From assembly GCF_037176765.1 (NCBI RefSeq), contig NC_090026.1, positions 131,996,752-132,060,751 of the forward strand: a DNA stretch of 64,000 nt, read 5' to 3'. Source of the stretch: Anolis sagrei. Its lineage: Eukaryota; Chordata; Lepidosauria; Squamata; Anolidae. Made by a program: the position numbers and the translations under genes. Shown in pieces: positions 23,301 to 33,728 of this stretch (its first letter is position 1; each line of letters begins with the position of its first letter). The notes below the pieces were generated by a model, which was not told the origin of the DNA, ran no database searches, and worked only from the letters and a program-made list of their open reading frames with translations.

Positions 23301-26300
23301 CAGAGACGAACCATCATGTTGCTGGGGCAGAATGAGAGTTTGTGAAGATGCAAGGACCCAGGACTGCAGAGATTTTGCTTACTTGCCTCGTATATTGCTG
23401 AATACAATTTGCACACCAAACAGGCAAAATTGGCCCAGCTGACACAATGCAAGTCAGAAAGTTTTATGGGGTGATTTGGAATATTTTTATTTTAAACTAG
23501 CCGCCCCCTGCCATGCATTGCTGTGGCCCACATGGAGGCTCTGTGTGGGAGGTTTGGCCCAATTCTACAATTGGTGGGGTTCGGAATGCTCTGTGATCGT
23601 AGGTGAACTATAAATCCCAGCAACTACAACTCCCAGATGTCAAGATTCTATTTTCCCCAAACTCCACCAGTGTTCACATTTGGGCATACTCTTCGTGTAG
23701 AGTTTGGTCCAGATCCACCATTAAGTCCACAGTGATATCTGGATGTAGGTGAACTACAACTCCAAAACCAAAGGACGCTGCCTACCAAACCCTTCCAGTA
23801 TTTTCAGTTGGTCATGGGAGAACTGTGTGCCAAGTTTGGTTCAATTGCATTGTTGGTAGGGTTCAGAATGCTCTCTGATTGTAGCTGAACTATAAATCCC
23901 AGCAACTACAACTCCTAAATGACAAAATCAATGTTTTTGAGTGAAGGACAACATTGGGTTGTTATGTGTCTTGTGTCCAAATTTGGCTGCAATTCCCCCA
24001 GTGGTTTTTGAGTTCTGTTAATCCCACAAACGAACATTACATTTTTATTTATATAGAAAAAAACCTTTTTTTCAGGAAAAATTGGAAAAATGTCTTTTGG
24101 AATATTTTCATTTGAAATGATGATTAAAATTTGTGAGACAAAGTGTTCACACATTTATTGTCCCATCATAATTTGTAAACATTTTTTGGGGAGCATATGA
24201 TGGAATTGCCTGGAGGACCTAGTAAATCCCCAGAGAGGCCATTTTCCTTTGGGCATGGGTAAGTGAAACAGCACATGTGTGCTCTATGGTTACTGGAGAA
24301 GAGATCTTACTACAGTTGTATTGGCATATTTAGCATGACTCTCACAGCCCCTTTCTGCTCTAAGATGCGATTCCATTATCTCATTCCTTCTAACAGAACC
24401 CATGATGTCTGCTCCTGACATGTTGACTCGCATCAAACAAGAGGAGCCCTTTGCCGGTGGAGGGCACTTCCCGGAGGAAAGAGGGATCCCTTCAGATCCT
24501 TGTGCAGGTAATCACAAGATCATATCACAAGAAGGGATCTTTTCTGTAACACTCCTCATATCCAGGTGCTGCCTTATAGCAGATTTTACGTGAGCGGAGT
24601 GATAAATCCACTCTGGGTTTTCGTGTGAACTTTAGGGGAACTGTCCAAGGCATGGAACCTATTTTGGTTTGGCACCCTGGATGGCTCCTTTAACCCATTC
24701 ACGACTGAACCAATTCACTGTTGCACAGGCATGAATTGGCCTACATTATTTTTGTTTTATTTTTGGTCTAGTTTTGTTCTTCCTATCTGGGAGGGCCAGG
24801 TGTTGTAGAATCATAGAACCAAAGAGTTGGAAGAGACCTCCTGGGCCATCCAGTCCAACCCCATTCTGCCAAGAAGCAGGAATATTGCATTCAAATCACC
24901 CCTGACAGATGGCCACCCAGCCTCTGTTTAAAAGCTTCCAAAGAAGCTTCCATCTGAACATGAGGAAGAACTTCCTGACTGTGAGAGCCGTTCAGCAGTG
25001 GAACTCTCTGCCCCGGAGTGTGGTGGAGACTCCTTCCTTGGAAGCTTTTAAACAGGGGCTGGATGGCCATCTGTCAGGGGTGATTTGAATGCAATATTCC
25101 TGCTTCTTGGCAGGGGGTTGGACTGGATGGCCCATGAGGTCTCTTCCAACTCTTTGATTCTATGATTCTAAGAAGGAGCCTCCACCACACTCCGGGGCAG
25201 AGAGTTCCACTGCTGAACGGCTCTCACAGTCAGGAAGTTCTTCCTCGTGTTCAGATGGAATCTCCTCTCTTGTAGTTTGAAGCCCTTGTTCCATTGCGTC
25301 CTAGTCTCCATGGAAGCAGAGAACAAGCTTGCTCCCTCCTTCCTGTGGCTTCCTCTCACATATTTATACATGGCCCTCATCATATCTCCTCTCAGCCTTC
25401 TCTTCTTCAGGCTAAACATGCCCAGCTCCTTAAGCCGCTCCTCATAGGGCTTGTTCTCCAGACCCTTGATCATTTGAGTCGCCCTCCTCTGGACACATTC
25501 AAGCCTGTCAATATCTCTCTTGAATTGTGGTGCCCAGAATTGGACACAATATTCCAGGTGTGGTCTAACCAAAGCAGAATAGAGGGGTAGCATTACCTCC
25601 CTGGACCTAGACACTTGTGCTTGTTCCCAGAGTGGTACTGATGCCCAAGTTCTCACAGTCCTTTGTAAACCAGATCCTAGTTCTTGGTGGATGGTGTTCT
25701 AGCTTCAAGGCTTATAGGAAACCCACAACACCTCTGCCTGAAATTCCATCTACGGAATTTCTGCGAGCTCCTAGAATGCACATTTTATGCTCACGACCTT
25801 CCTGTGAGGTAGAGTTGCCTGACAAATAGATTGGGCCCAAGGTTGTTTAATAGGCTTTGTGACCATTTCTCCTGGGTCTTATGCCCAACACTTCAACCAT
25901 TACCCTCCTGCCTTGGCCTACTTAAGTGCACAGTGAACATGAAACAGTGCTTCTCTACATTGGTTCGAGAATGTCCTTCAGGCTGTCTCTGTTTCCTCCT
26001 GTCTCAGACTCCAGATGTTCTTCAGGTCTATTCTGGGTTCTGCTGCAGCACTTTGATCCAGGGAGCCTCTTTTGAACTTTGTCTGAACTTTTTGTTGTTG
26101 ATTTTCCATAGGTGCCGAGGTTCTTATGTCTGCTCATGACTTTTTGTCTTGGATTAAGCAAGAGGAGGAGCCCTGCGTCAGAGAGCACTGGGAGTCAGCA
26201 GAGAGGGACATCCTCACAGGTCCTGGCACAGGTGAAGAACTGTGTCTTCTGTTTTGGAATTCCTCCAGGAGCCTCATAGAAACCCATCATGTTTTGTCTA

Positions 26301-29300
26301 GTTCTTCCCTTCCTTGTATTCTCCTTATAGGAAAGGAAGGACAATATCACCAGTAGGCAGCTGGGCCACCATTTTTCATTCAGTCCCCTTCCTCAGCCAT
26401 ATGATTTCAGCAGTGCAGTCACCGGTTCTGAGAGACGCCATTTTCAGGATTGCATTTGTTGTTTATTTTATTTGTTTAATTTTTATACAGCTTTTCGCTT
26501 AACATGGGACCCAAAAGCTTACTATATTTGGCTGAGAAATGTCAATTTTCCTCCTCAGAGCTGTCTGTGCTTCCAGAGAGGAAGAAATTCCAGTTTGAAA
26601 ATTGCTTCAGGGGAGAAGGGCAGGGGAGGAATTAATTAATATGGCATTGTTACTTTCATATGCAGGTGTAAATCCGCCTTATGCCTATTTTGGTTACTAA
26701 AACTAACAATATGTGCATGTGGAATGAAACATGCCAAATGAGATTTGACGAGTAAACAAAAACATTAATTTTTCTAAAGAGCACTTATAGAATCACTTGA
26801 AGGCTTCTTCCTTAATGCGTCCTGGGACTAATATTTTTCATTCACCAGATTCTACTAATGATTTTCTTTTGGGTGCCCAGATGTATAAATCAGTGCTATT
26901 TTTAAAGAAAACCCGAGTGCACTGATAAATCGGCTTATCTACTCGTCCTTTCCCCCATTTTGTGATTCTCACATGTGCAGTAACAGATTGTGATGATGAC
27001 TGTTGTTTACTTTGCCTGCTGTAGCCAGGTACACACAGCTACAGTAGGATGGGCTAGAGCAGTGTTTCTCAACCTGGGGGTCGGGACCCCTGTGGGGGTC
27101 GCGAGGGGGTGTCAGAGGGGTCACCTAAGACCATCAGAAAACATAGTATTTTCTGTTGGTCATGGGGGTTCTGTGTGGGAAGTTTGTACCAATTCTATCA
27201 TTGGTGAGGTTCAGAATGCTATTTCATTGTGGGTGAACTATACATCCAACTATAACTCCCAAATGCTGAGGTCTATTTTCCCCCAACTCCACCAGTGTTC
27301 ACATTTGGGGATATTGAGTATTTGTGCCAAGTTTAGTCCAGATCCATCATTGTTTGAATCCACAGTGCTCTCTGGATGTAGGTGAACTACAACTCCAAAA
27401 ATTCAAGGTCAATGTTCACTAGACCCTCCCAGTATTTCCTCTTGCTTATGGGAGTTCTGTGTGCCAAGTGTGGTTCAATTCCATTGTTGGTGAACTTCAG
27501 AATACTCTTTGATTGTAGGGGAACTATAAAGCCCAGCAACTACAACTCTCAAATGACAAAATCAATCCCCCCGACCCCACCAGTATTCAAATTTGGGTGT
27601 ATTGAGTATTTGTCTCAAATGTGGCCCAAGTGAATGAAAATCCATCCTGCATATCAGATATTTACATTACGATTCATAACAGTAGCAAAATGACAGTTAT
27701 GAAGTAGCAACAAAAATAATGTTATGGTTGGGGGTCACCACAGTCTGAGGAACTATACTAAGGGGTCGCGGCATTAGGAAGGTTATTTATTTATTTATTG
27801 TGTCATCAGCAACCATACCATTGTATTACATTTCTAACAGAACAAAACAAACACACAGATTAAAAAAAACCCCACAGATTTTGCAAACTTGGTAGTTGGT
27901 TAAATGTCCTTTGACCAGTATCTGTCCCCTTGGAGTGCCTCTGGTGTTGCCGCAAGAAGGTCCTCCCTTGTGCATGTGGCAGGGCTCGGTGCATTGCAGC
28001 AGTGGTCAGTGGTTTGCTCTTCTCCACACTCATATGACGTGGACTCCACTTTGTGGCCCCATTTCTGAAGGTTGGCTCTGCATCTCGTGGTGCCAGAGCA
28101 CAGTCTGTTCAGCGCCTTCCAAGTTGCTCAGTCTTCTGTGTGCCCAGGAGGGAGCCTCTCATCTGGTATCACCCATGGATTGAGGTGCTGGGTTTGGGCC
28201 TGCCACTTTTGGGCTCTCGCTTGCTGAGGTGTTCCAGCGAGTGTCTCTGTAGATCTAAGAAAACTATGTCTTGATTTAAGTCGTTGACGTGCTGGCTGAT
28301 ACCCAAACAGGGGATGAGCTGGAGTTGTCACTGCCTTGGTCCTTTCACTATTGGCTGCTACTTCCCGGCAGATGTCAGGTGGTGCAATACTGGCTAAGCA
28401 GTGTAATTCCTCCAGTGGTGTGGGGCGCAGACACCCCGTGACAATGCGTCATTAAGAGCCACATCTACTGTGTCATTAAGAGTCACATCTACTGTTTTAG
28501 TGTGGTAAGATGTGTTCCACACTGGGCATGCATACTCAGCAGTAGAGTAGCACAGCGCAAGGGCAAATGTCTTCACTGTGCCTGGTTGTGATCCCCAGGT
28601 TGTGCCAGTCAGCTTTCGTATGATGTTGTTTCTAGCGCCCACTTTTTGCTTGATGTTCAGGCAGTGCTTCTTGTAGGTCAGAGCACGGTCCAGAATGACT
28701 CCCAGGGATTTGGGTGCGCTGCTATGCTCCAGTGGGATTCCTTCCCAGGTAATAATCCTCAGAGCTCGAGATGCTTGTCCGTTCTTAAGGTGAAAGGCGC
28801 ATGTCTGTGTTTTAGATGGGTTAGGGATCAGCTGGTTTTCCCTGTAAGAGGCAGGGAATTCCCTGTAATTAGGAAGGTTGAGAACCACTGAGCTAGAGAA
28901 TAATCCAATTCCTTCCCAACACCAAAAACCAGCGTTTCTCCAGGCCCCATTCAATACCAATGGTTTTTAAAAAGCCCTAACTATACAGAAGACAAGGAGT
29001 GGGGTGGGTGTGGGCATAAAAACAGTTTGTGAAGCAGAGCTTCTTTTCCAGGGGGTTGTTTAATTGAGATATGCCTGTCTTTTCAGCTGGTGATGGGATG
29101 GCAGTCAAAGCTGAGGAGCAGCGCCGGTGCCCAGAAGAGCCAGCGAGGCCCAGGGAGCCAGTGTTCCAGGGGGAGGCCCCTCCGGCAGCTGGAGCCGGAG
29201 GCAACATGGAAGCCTACGCTGGTCAGTGTGGCCCGGTCACACAGCCCCTGAGCCCGGCTAGGAACAGACCGGGCAAATCTCTTGAGTTAGACAGTGAGCT

Positions 29301-29808
29301 GCAGAGCATCTTTGCTCCGCAAGGGCCTGCCGATAGGCCTCACGGCTGCAACGAGTGCGGCAAGATGTTTGGGGTGAAGAAGAGCCTCAAGGTCCACCAG
29401 CGCAGCCACCACGGCCAGGAGCGCCCGTATGAGTGCACAGAGTGCCAGAAGAGCTTCAACTGCCACTCGGGGCTGGTGCGACACCAGATGACTCACCGGG
29501 GTGAGCGGCCCTACAAGTGCGAGGAGTGTGGCAAGTGCTACAGCCGCAAGGAGCACCTCCAGAACCACCAGCGGCTGCATACTGGGGAGCGGCCCTTCCA
29601 GTGCCCAGTCTGTGGCAAGCGCTTCATCCGCAAGCAGAACCTGCTCAAGCACCAGAGGATCCACACAGGCGAGCGGCCCTACCAGTGCGCGGAGTGCGGG
29701 CGCAGTTTCCGATATAAAGAGTCCCTCAAGGACCACCTCAGGACTCATAGCGCAGAGCCCCCCACCCCGCGACTCCTGCCTTCCTTGGGTGGGGACTCCG
29801 TCTCGTAG
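17356..29808 (+). CDS. ZNF282: KRAB zinc-finger transcription regulator ZNF282 (seven coding exons)
   Basis: The exons 17356-17379, 19479-19880, 22087-22213, 23031-23153, 24397-24507, 26112-26231 and 29087-29808 all have GT/AG borders and compatible phases, giving 1,629 nt and 542 residues. Residues about 9-142 match the coiled-coil/DUF3669-like region ([53 protein letters not shown]). Residues 143-185 are a variant KRAB box ([15 protein letters not shown]). Two IKQEE exons follow, and five C2H2 fingers lie at about 390-523 with TGERP/RGERP linkers. Human ZNF282 (HUB-1) has the same order and nearly the same fingers, is nuclear, represses transcription, and was found by its binding to the HTLV-1 U5 repressive element. 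The start ATG at 17356 sits in GGGCCATGG, a strong Kozak context. Paralogues ZNF777, ZNF398 and ZNF212 are the alternatives, but the finger text favours ZNF282. Confidence 0.92.
17437..17580. repeat. Perfect 70-bp inverted repeat with 4-nt loop
   Basis: Arms 17437-17506 and 17511-17580 are exact reverse complements over all 70 positions, separated only by ATTC. It starts 58 bp after the ZNF282 exon 1 donor. Pairing stops abruptly at both outer borders. It is either a real fold-back or a sequencing/assembly artefact. Confidence 0.97.
17725..17822 (-). mobile_element. CR1 LINE 3' end
   Basis: Minus-strand CR1 3' UTR (GCCATCTGTCAGGGGTGATT through GGTTGGACTGG) with the terminal GATTCTAGGA. It lies in ZNF282 intron 1. 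Confidence 0.85.
17848..17940 (+). mobile_element. Helitron 5' end
   Basis: TCTATATAAATAAAAATG directly after an A matches the 5' end seen (reversed) at 24056 and 61107. The 3' border is not visible; the following sequence to about 18430 is unclassified. Confidence 0.6.
18434..18780. mobile_element. Two PLE terminal-repeat pairs, one beside the other
   Basis: A reversed-forward pair at 18434-18620 is followed by a second reversed-forward pair at 18630-18779. The text AATACCTGGA is repeated on both sides of the second pair. Both lie in ZNF282 intron 1. Confidence 0.8.
18933..19343. mobile_element. PLE copy in ZNF282 intron 1
   Basis: PLE terminal repeats with target duplication TTAGCATT at 18925-18932 and 19344-19351. 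It ends 135 bp before exon 2. A hAT MITE is inserted at 18976-19111. Confidence 0.85.
18976..19111. mobile_element. hAT MITE inside a PLE
   Basis: The termini are CAGTGGTTCTCAACC and GGTTGAGAACCACTG, with duplication GTCTAGAG at 18968-18975 and 19112-19119. Confidence 0.95.
19479..19880 (+). CDS. ZNF282: ZNF282 coding exon 2 (coiled-coil/DUF3669-like)
   Basis: Acceptor TTTCTCCAG, 402 nt in phase 0, donor GTAACT. Heptad-like leucines and the run [20 protein letters not shown] identify the conserved N-terminal domain of the ZNF282/ZNF777 group, thought to mediate self-association. Confidence 0.95.
20199..20220. repeat. Poly-G run
   Basis: About 18 G in a row in intron 2 of ZNF282, potentially G-quadruplex forming. 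The rest of 19881-20440 is unclassified. Confidence 0.9.
20445..21012 (+). mobile_element. RTE/BovB LINE, 3' fragment
   Basis: It encodes [26 protein letters not shown] and [20 protein letters not shown]-type BovB text and ends near GGTCACAAAGAGTTGGGAGT. A local 14-bp hairpin at 20521-20552 has replaced some BovB sequence. Confidence 0.9.
21040..21575 (-). mobile_element. CR1 LINE, 3' fragment
   Basis: The minus strand encodes [19 protein letters not shown] through [18 protein letters not shown]. The tail starts at ATAGAATCATAGAATC. It lies in ZNF282 intron 2. Confidence 0.95.
22087..22213 (+). CDS. ZNF282: ZNF282 KRAB exon
   Basis: Acceptor TTGCAG, 127 nt, donor GTACAA. It encodes [19 protein letters not shown] and on to NYESLLNS. 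The KRAB A-box is a variant: [12 protein letters not shown] replaces the usual LLDPAQRALYRD, as in human ZNF282, which is a weak KAP1 binder. Confidence 0.95.
22447..22826. mobile_element. tRNA-headed SINE, head-to-head inverted pair
   Basis: A forward copy (GGATTGTGGCGCAGCTGGCT, with box-B-like GAGTTCGAAGCC) runs to about 22680. A reversed partial copy of the same SINE then ends GCGCCACAATCCTGG. A further single copy is at 47955-48290. Confidence 0.85.
23031..23153 (+). CDS. ZNF282: ZNF282 linker exon
   Basis: Phase 1-1 exon of 123 nt ([12 protein letters not shown] to VTAEPCP), acceptor CCTCAG, donor GTGAGC. Low complexity and acidic, with no named domain. Confidence 0.85.
23497..24056 (-). 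mobile_element. Helitron, short non-autonomous
   Basis: On the minus strand it starts TCTATATAAATAAAAATG and ends with a hairpin (GCCA..TGGC around GCAATGCA) shortly before CTAG followed by T. It carries the same internal block as the hAT elements at 35974 and 37533. Confidence 0.75.
24397..24507 (+). CDS. ZNF282: ZNF282 linker exon with IKQEE motif
   Basis: Phase 1-1 exon of 111 nt encoding [19 protein letters not shown] fits the SUMO acceptor pattern psi-K-x-E, and the equivalent human segment RIKQEEH is conserved. Confidence 0.9.
24808..25595 (-). mobile_element. CR1 LINE split by another CR1
   Basis: The minus-strand CR1 3' end (24808-24941) continues at 25172 with [18 protein letters not shown] and [16 protein letters not shown] plus-strand, 5'-truncated CR1 tail occupies 24943-25171, flanked by AAGAAG/AGAAG. 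Confidence 0.93.
26112..26231 (+). CDS. ZNF282: ZNF282 linker exon with second IKQEE motif
   Basis: Phase 1-1 exon of 120 nt encoding [16 protein letters not shown]. It is clearly a duplicate of the previous IKQEE exon. Confidence 0.9.
27060..28890. mobile_element. SPIN/Buster-type hAT element carrying a LINE insertion
   Basis: The left end CAGTGTTTCTCAACC plus GGGTCGGGACCCC and the right end GGTTGAGAACCACTG frame non-coding filler. The flanks GGCTAGAG (27052-27059) and AGCTAGAG (28891-28898) differ by one base. A LINE at 27785-28867 interrupts it 11 bp from the right end. Confidence 0.9.
27785..28867 (-). mobile_element. Vingi/I-like LINE, 3' fragment
   Basis: The target duplication ATTAGGAAGGTT lies at 27773-27784 and 28868-28879. 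The minus strand encodes [40 protein letters not shown] and [18 protein letters not shown], and ends in (AATA)n. The clade is uncertain (Jockey/I superfamily, Vingi suspected). Confidence 0.85.
29087..29808 (+). CDS. ZNF282: ZNF282 last exon, five C2H2 fingers
   Basis: Acceptor CTTTTCAG, stop TAG at 29806-29808. A third psi-K-x-E (VKAE) lies near its start. The fingers [36 protein letters not shown] and CAECGRSFR all keep both Cys and both His. Confidence 0.97.
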
Positions 29809-30780
29809 CACTCTGTGGCATATGGAAATGGGGGCCACTGGTTTCCTGTCTCCCTTACTCCCTGCTTTGTCCCCTCAAGGTCCCGCACCTCTAATTCTGC
29901 CCAACATGGTGGACAGTCGTTTAAAAAGACAGCTGGGAATGTGTGCATGTTGAGGGGACATGGTCCTGATGTAAATGGAAAGGCGTACACCAGCCATAAT
30001 TTTCCAAATATGTACCAATAAGACTGTGCAAGTTGCCATCCTTTCAGAGCTGGTGCCGTTTCAATGCGCACCGTAATCAGCTGAGACTGTGAAGACTTTG
30101 AACAGACACTGAGAATCTGATTTCACAAAAGAATGTTTCCAGCTCTCTCGAGGAGGGTGATGCTGGAAAGCATGTCTATGTTTTAAAAGCTCACCAACCA
30201 TACTGCAGTTCGACCCACCCACGTTACGTACATGTGAAATGATCATGTTTCCTGGCAGCTTCAGATGGGATAACTCTCAATTTTGGGGTGGATATACGTT
30301 GGAACTGTGAAGCAACCACGCTTGAAGTGGACCTGGCTAACCATGGCATCTTTTTCACCTGATGTACAAGTAGGACTGCTTCATCTCCCTCCCTGGGTGT
30401 CCAGTTTGTGTTGCTCCACTCACATTTCGCAGGACTTCCTTGAGCCCTCGGCCTCTGGTTTCCTCTTTCTCCCCCTCCTTCAGTGCCTGCTTCCGCTCCT
30501 GGCCTCCAGACCTTTCTACTGCAAGCACCTTCTCCTCATCTCAGTCCCTTCCCCTTCAGCAAAAACTCAAACCCTGCTTTTCTTTACCTGTTGCAAATAT
30601 ATTTATTCATTCTTTTCCCCCTACTTTTTTCACACGACGCTATTATTTTAAAATTCCTTCCATTTCATGAAGATAAAATCCACAGTTTTAAAATTATTAT
30701 TTTTTAAAGAGTACACGCAAGTTATTTCCAGGTGTAGTTTTGTAACAAAGGTTCAATGCAAATAAAGACAAAAGGGAAGG
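29809..30780 (+). other. ZNF282 3' untranslated region
   Basis: Mostly unique sequence after the TAG, A/T-rich near the end, with AATAAA at 30761. Antisense open frames over the fingers are shadows. Confidence 0.65.
30761..30766 (+). terminator. ZNF282 poly(A) signal
   Basis: AATAAA in an A-rich context about 950 bp after the stop, the first canonical signal downstream. Confidence 0.6.
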
Positions 30781-30789
30781 GAAGAAAAC

Positions 30790-31140
30790 AAGGTCGTTTT
30801 GAAAGAATTATTTCATTCTGGAATACATGTTTTAGTGTTATTAAACCCATGCAAATTCGTGGCTGCACTTTTAACAGAATTTACAATTGGGTTTGCTCAT
30901 ATCCATCTTTCCCACACTATAGTTTCTTGGTGTAGTTTAGGTGTGCATCTAAAATAATGGGTTTTTTTTGGAGAAAACAAACCTGTCCCCTAAAAATGTC
31001 AAAAGAATGGTATCAGTTTAATCAGACTCAGATTGCCTATTCACTCCTGCTAACTGCATATCTGCTGCAGCAAACCTGGGTTTCTTGTGAGATGTGTGAA
31101 TAAGTCTCTCGTGTTACCCACAGCACCAACTTGACTAACG
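30790..31140. other. Stretch with no recognised feature
   Basis: A/T-rich intergenic sequence with no motif. Confidence 0.4.
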
Positions 31141-31147
31141 GGTTGGT

Positions 31148-31632
31148 CAGTCATACAATCAAAGAGTTGGAAGAGACCTCCTGGGCCATCCAGTCCAACC
31201 CCATTCTGCCAAGAAGCAGGAATATTGCATTCAAATCACCCCTGACAGATGGCCATCCAGCCTCTGATTCAACTCTTCCAAAGAAGGAGCCTCCACCACA
31301 CTCCGGGGCAGAGAGTTCCACTGCTGAACGGCTCTCACAGTCAGGAAGTTCTTCCTCGTGTTCAGATGGAATCTCCTCTCTTGTAGTTTGAAGCCATTGT
31401 TCCTTGTTCTAATCTCCATGGAAGCAGTAAACAAAGCTTGCTCCCTCCTTCCTAGGACTTCCTCTCACATATTTATCCATTGCCCTCATCATATCTCCTC
31501 TCAGCCTTCTCTTCTTCAGGCTAAACATGCCCAGCTCCTTAAGCCGCTCCTCATAGGGCTTGTTCTCCAGACCCTTGATCATTTTAGTCGCCCTCCTCTG
31601 GACACATTCCAGCTTGTCAACATCTCTTTCTC
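31148..31632 (-). mobile_element. CR1 LINE, 3' fragment
   Basis: The minus strand encodes [20 protein letters not shown] through [19 protein letters not shown], with the 3' UTR tail at 31150. Confidence 0.94.
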
Positions 31633-31703
31633 TTTGAAAGCTTGGTGCAGTCAATGGTTGAATAGTGAATGCAAACAAAATACCAACTCTGGGTTTTGGG
31701 GTG

Positions 31704-31861
31704 ATAAAGGGCCCTTCCAGACAGGCCCTATATCCCAGGATCTGATCCCAGGTTTTCTGCTTTAAACTGAATTATATGAGTTCGTACTGCCACATAGTCT
31801 GGGATAAACAGAAAATCTGTGATCATATCCGGGGATATAGGGCCTGTCTGGAAGGGCCCTA
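31704..31861. mobile_element. MITE, PIF/Harbinger-like
   Basis: The termini GGGCCCTTCCAGACAGGCCC and its inverted copy GGGCCTGTCTGGAAGGGCCC are flanked by TAA. The interior CATATAATCC/TTTCTGCTT-type palindrome resembles the arrayed sequence at 43.6-45.0 kb. Confidence 0.75.
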
Positions 31862-31879
31862 AGACAACCAAAAACCTCT

Positions 31880-32640
31880 CTTGCAATGCTCTTGGGTTCT
31901 CTGCCAATGATTAAACAGCCCTGGTGAACGCTATGGGGTTTGTTACTGAAAATATATGTACAGGATGTGTTGCAATATAAAATACTCTCTGCAGCTCCTG
32001 CTTCATTTGGCAAATTTTGGATTCCGGCAAATTTTGCAGAGGAACATTAGCTGGGGTTACAGTCAGAGCCATGAGAAGAGTTTGGGGTTATTGGCTCTGA
32101 GATGCCATTTGTGACAGAGGGAGAGATTCTGATGTTGCAGAAACTTATAGCTCCTGTCTTTTAGCAGTCCCTTCTTCCATTGTCCCACCTGACGATTCAC
32201 ATACGTTCCATGACAGTTCTACAGCACCACTTCCTTAGTTAAGTGGATTCCATCACAAAGCTGTCTTCCTCCATCAATTAGTGTGTGAGCAGCCTTCCCC
32301 AATTTGGTGGCCTTCCGAGGTGCTGGAATATAGTTCCCATGAAACCCACTGAGCAATCAGGCATAAGTTTTCAGAAAACAAAGTGAGTACAGATGCACCA
32401 TATTGGACAGAGATGTCCAGCTGCTTCCACAGGGCAGCTTACGCATGTGTACGTCAGAACAGGATGCCAGGCAATGTGTAATTTGAGACTATAACCTAGA
32501 ACAGATAGACTGCACTATTGACATGGTTGTCAGGGCAACCGTCCTTTGCTAGCATCTCTTTCAATATAAATGGAAAATGTTCATTTAAAACAAAACAAAC
32601 TGCATGACACCTCACAAGGAGGCCTCAGCACTGCCTGCTA
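31880..32640. other. Intergenic stretch with no recognised feature
   Basis: Nothing identifiable on either strand. Confidence 0.4.
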
Positions 32641-32646
32641 CAAAGC

Positions 32647-32702
32647 GCGCGCGCACACACACACATATACACACACATACACACACACACATACACACAC
32701 AC
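32647..32702. repeat. (GC)n/(CA)n microsatellite
   Basis: A short GCGCGC start followed by CA/TA dinucleotides, directly upstream of a SINE. Confidence 0.9.
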
Positions 32703-32703
32703 G

Positions 32704-32862
32704 GGGGGCCCCCGGTGGCGCAGTGGGTTAAAGCACTGAGCTCCTGAGCTTGTTGATCAAAAGGTCGCAGGTTCGATTCCAGGGAGCAGCGTGAGCTTCC
32801 GCTGTCAGCCCTAGCTTCTGCTAACCTAGCAGTTCGAAAACATGCAAATGTGAGTAGATCTG
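32704..32862 (+). mobile_element. Sauria-type SINE, truncated
   Basis: tRNA-like head GGTGGCGCAGTGGGTTAAAG with box B GGTTCGATTCC, and the conserved body CAGTTCGAAAACATGCAAAT. It is cut at GTAGATC and joins PLE sequence. Confidence 0.85.
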
Positions 32863-33372
32863 AAAACAGGAATTCCAGACAAGAAACAATCAGGGCCAGC
32901 TAACACCTCCCAAGAAATGATTCCCCCAGGCAGGAATCAGCCAGGCCTTGAAGCTGCAAGGCCTTGCAATGCTAATCAAGGTGATTAATTGCAACATTCT
33001 TACTTGCCTCCAACAGACAAGAGTTCTTTCTCCCACCCTGGACCTTCAACAGATATGTCTAGTTTCCAATATACCTCACCTCTGAGGATGCCTGCCATAG
33101 ATGTGGGTGAAACATCAGGAGAAAATGCTTCTGGAACAAGGTGATTAATTGCAACATTCGTACTTGCCTCCAACAGACAAGAATTCTTTCTCCCACCCTG
33201 GACCTTCAACACATATATAAACCTCCCATGTCTAGTTTCCAACATACCTCACCTCTGAGGATGCCTGCCATAGATGTGGGTGAAACATCAGGAGAAAATG
33301 CTTCTGGAACATGGCCATAGCACCCAAAACACAGTGATTCTGGCCATGAAAGCCTTCGACAACACACAACAT
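32863..33372 (+). mobile_element. PLE 3' region with tandem terminal repeats
   Basis: From CAAGAAACAATCAGGGCCAG on it is the PLE leader, also seen at 58600. Two head-to-tail copies of about 150-190 bp (about 32970-33137 and 33138-33330) follow, each with CTCTGAGGATGCCTGCC. The end GCCATGAAAGCCTTCGACAA is at 33345. Confidence 0.8.
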
Positions 33373-33595
33373 AATTACTGGATCAAACAGGGCCTTATAC
33401 GAGTAGAAGTTCACTCACTTTTTTCCCCTTCTGCTGCGACATATTTCATCTTCCGTCCGTAACTTCCCTCTGGATCAGCACTAGAAGATAAACAAACATT
33501 GATCTGATATTGGAAATTGCAATGTTCAAAAGGCAGTGAAAGACCCACCTACCCAGTAAGAGAATACTTAGGACACATTGTGGGTGCAGCTACAC

Positions 33596-33728
33596 CAGGC
33601 ATGGGCAAACTTTGGCCTGCCAGGTGTTTTGGACTTCAACTCTCACAATTCCTAGCAGCCTATGGCTGCTAGGAATTGTGGGAGTTGAAGTCCAAAACAC
33701 CTGGCAGGCCAAAGTTTGCCCATGCCTG
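33596..33728. mobile_element. hAT MITE
   Basis: Near-perfect inverted repeat with ends CAGGCATGGGCAAACTTTGG and its complement. The flanks AGCTACAC and ATCTACAC (33588-33595, 33729-33736) match in 7 of 8 bases. Confidence 0.92.

Noticed and set aside
29287-29838. 183-codon open frame antisense to the ZNF282 fingers
   Set aside because: Periodic repeats mirror the finger array on the other strand; a typical shadow.
32704-32780. tRNA gene at SINE heads
   Set aside because: A- and B-box-like strings belong to tRNA-derived SINEs followed by a SINE body; no complete cloverleaf is expected. The same applies at 42668, 22447 and 52560.
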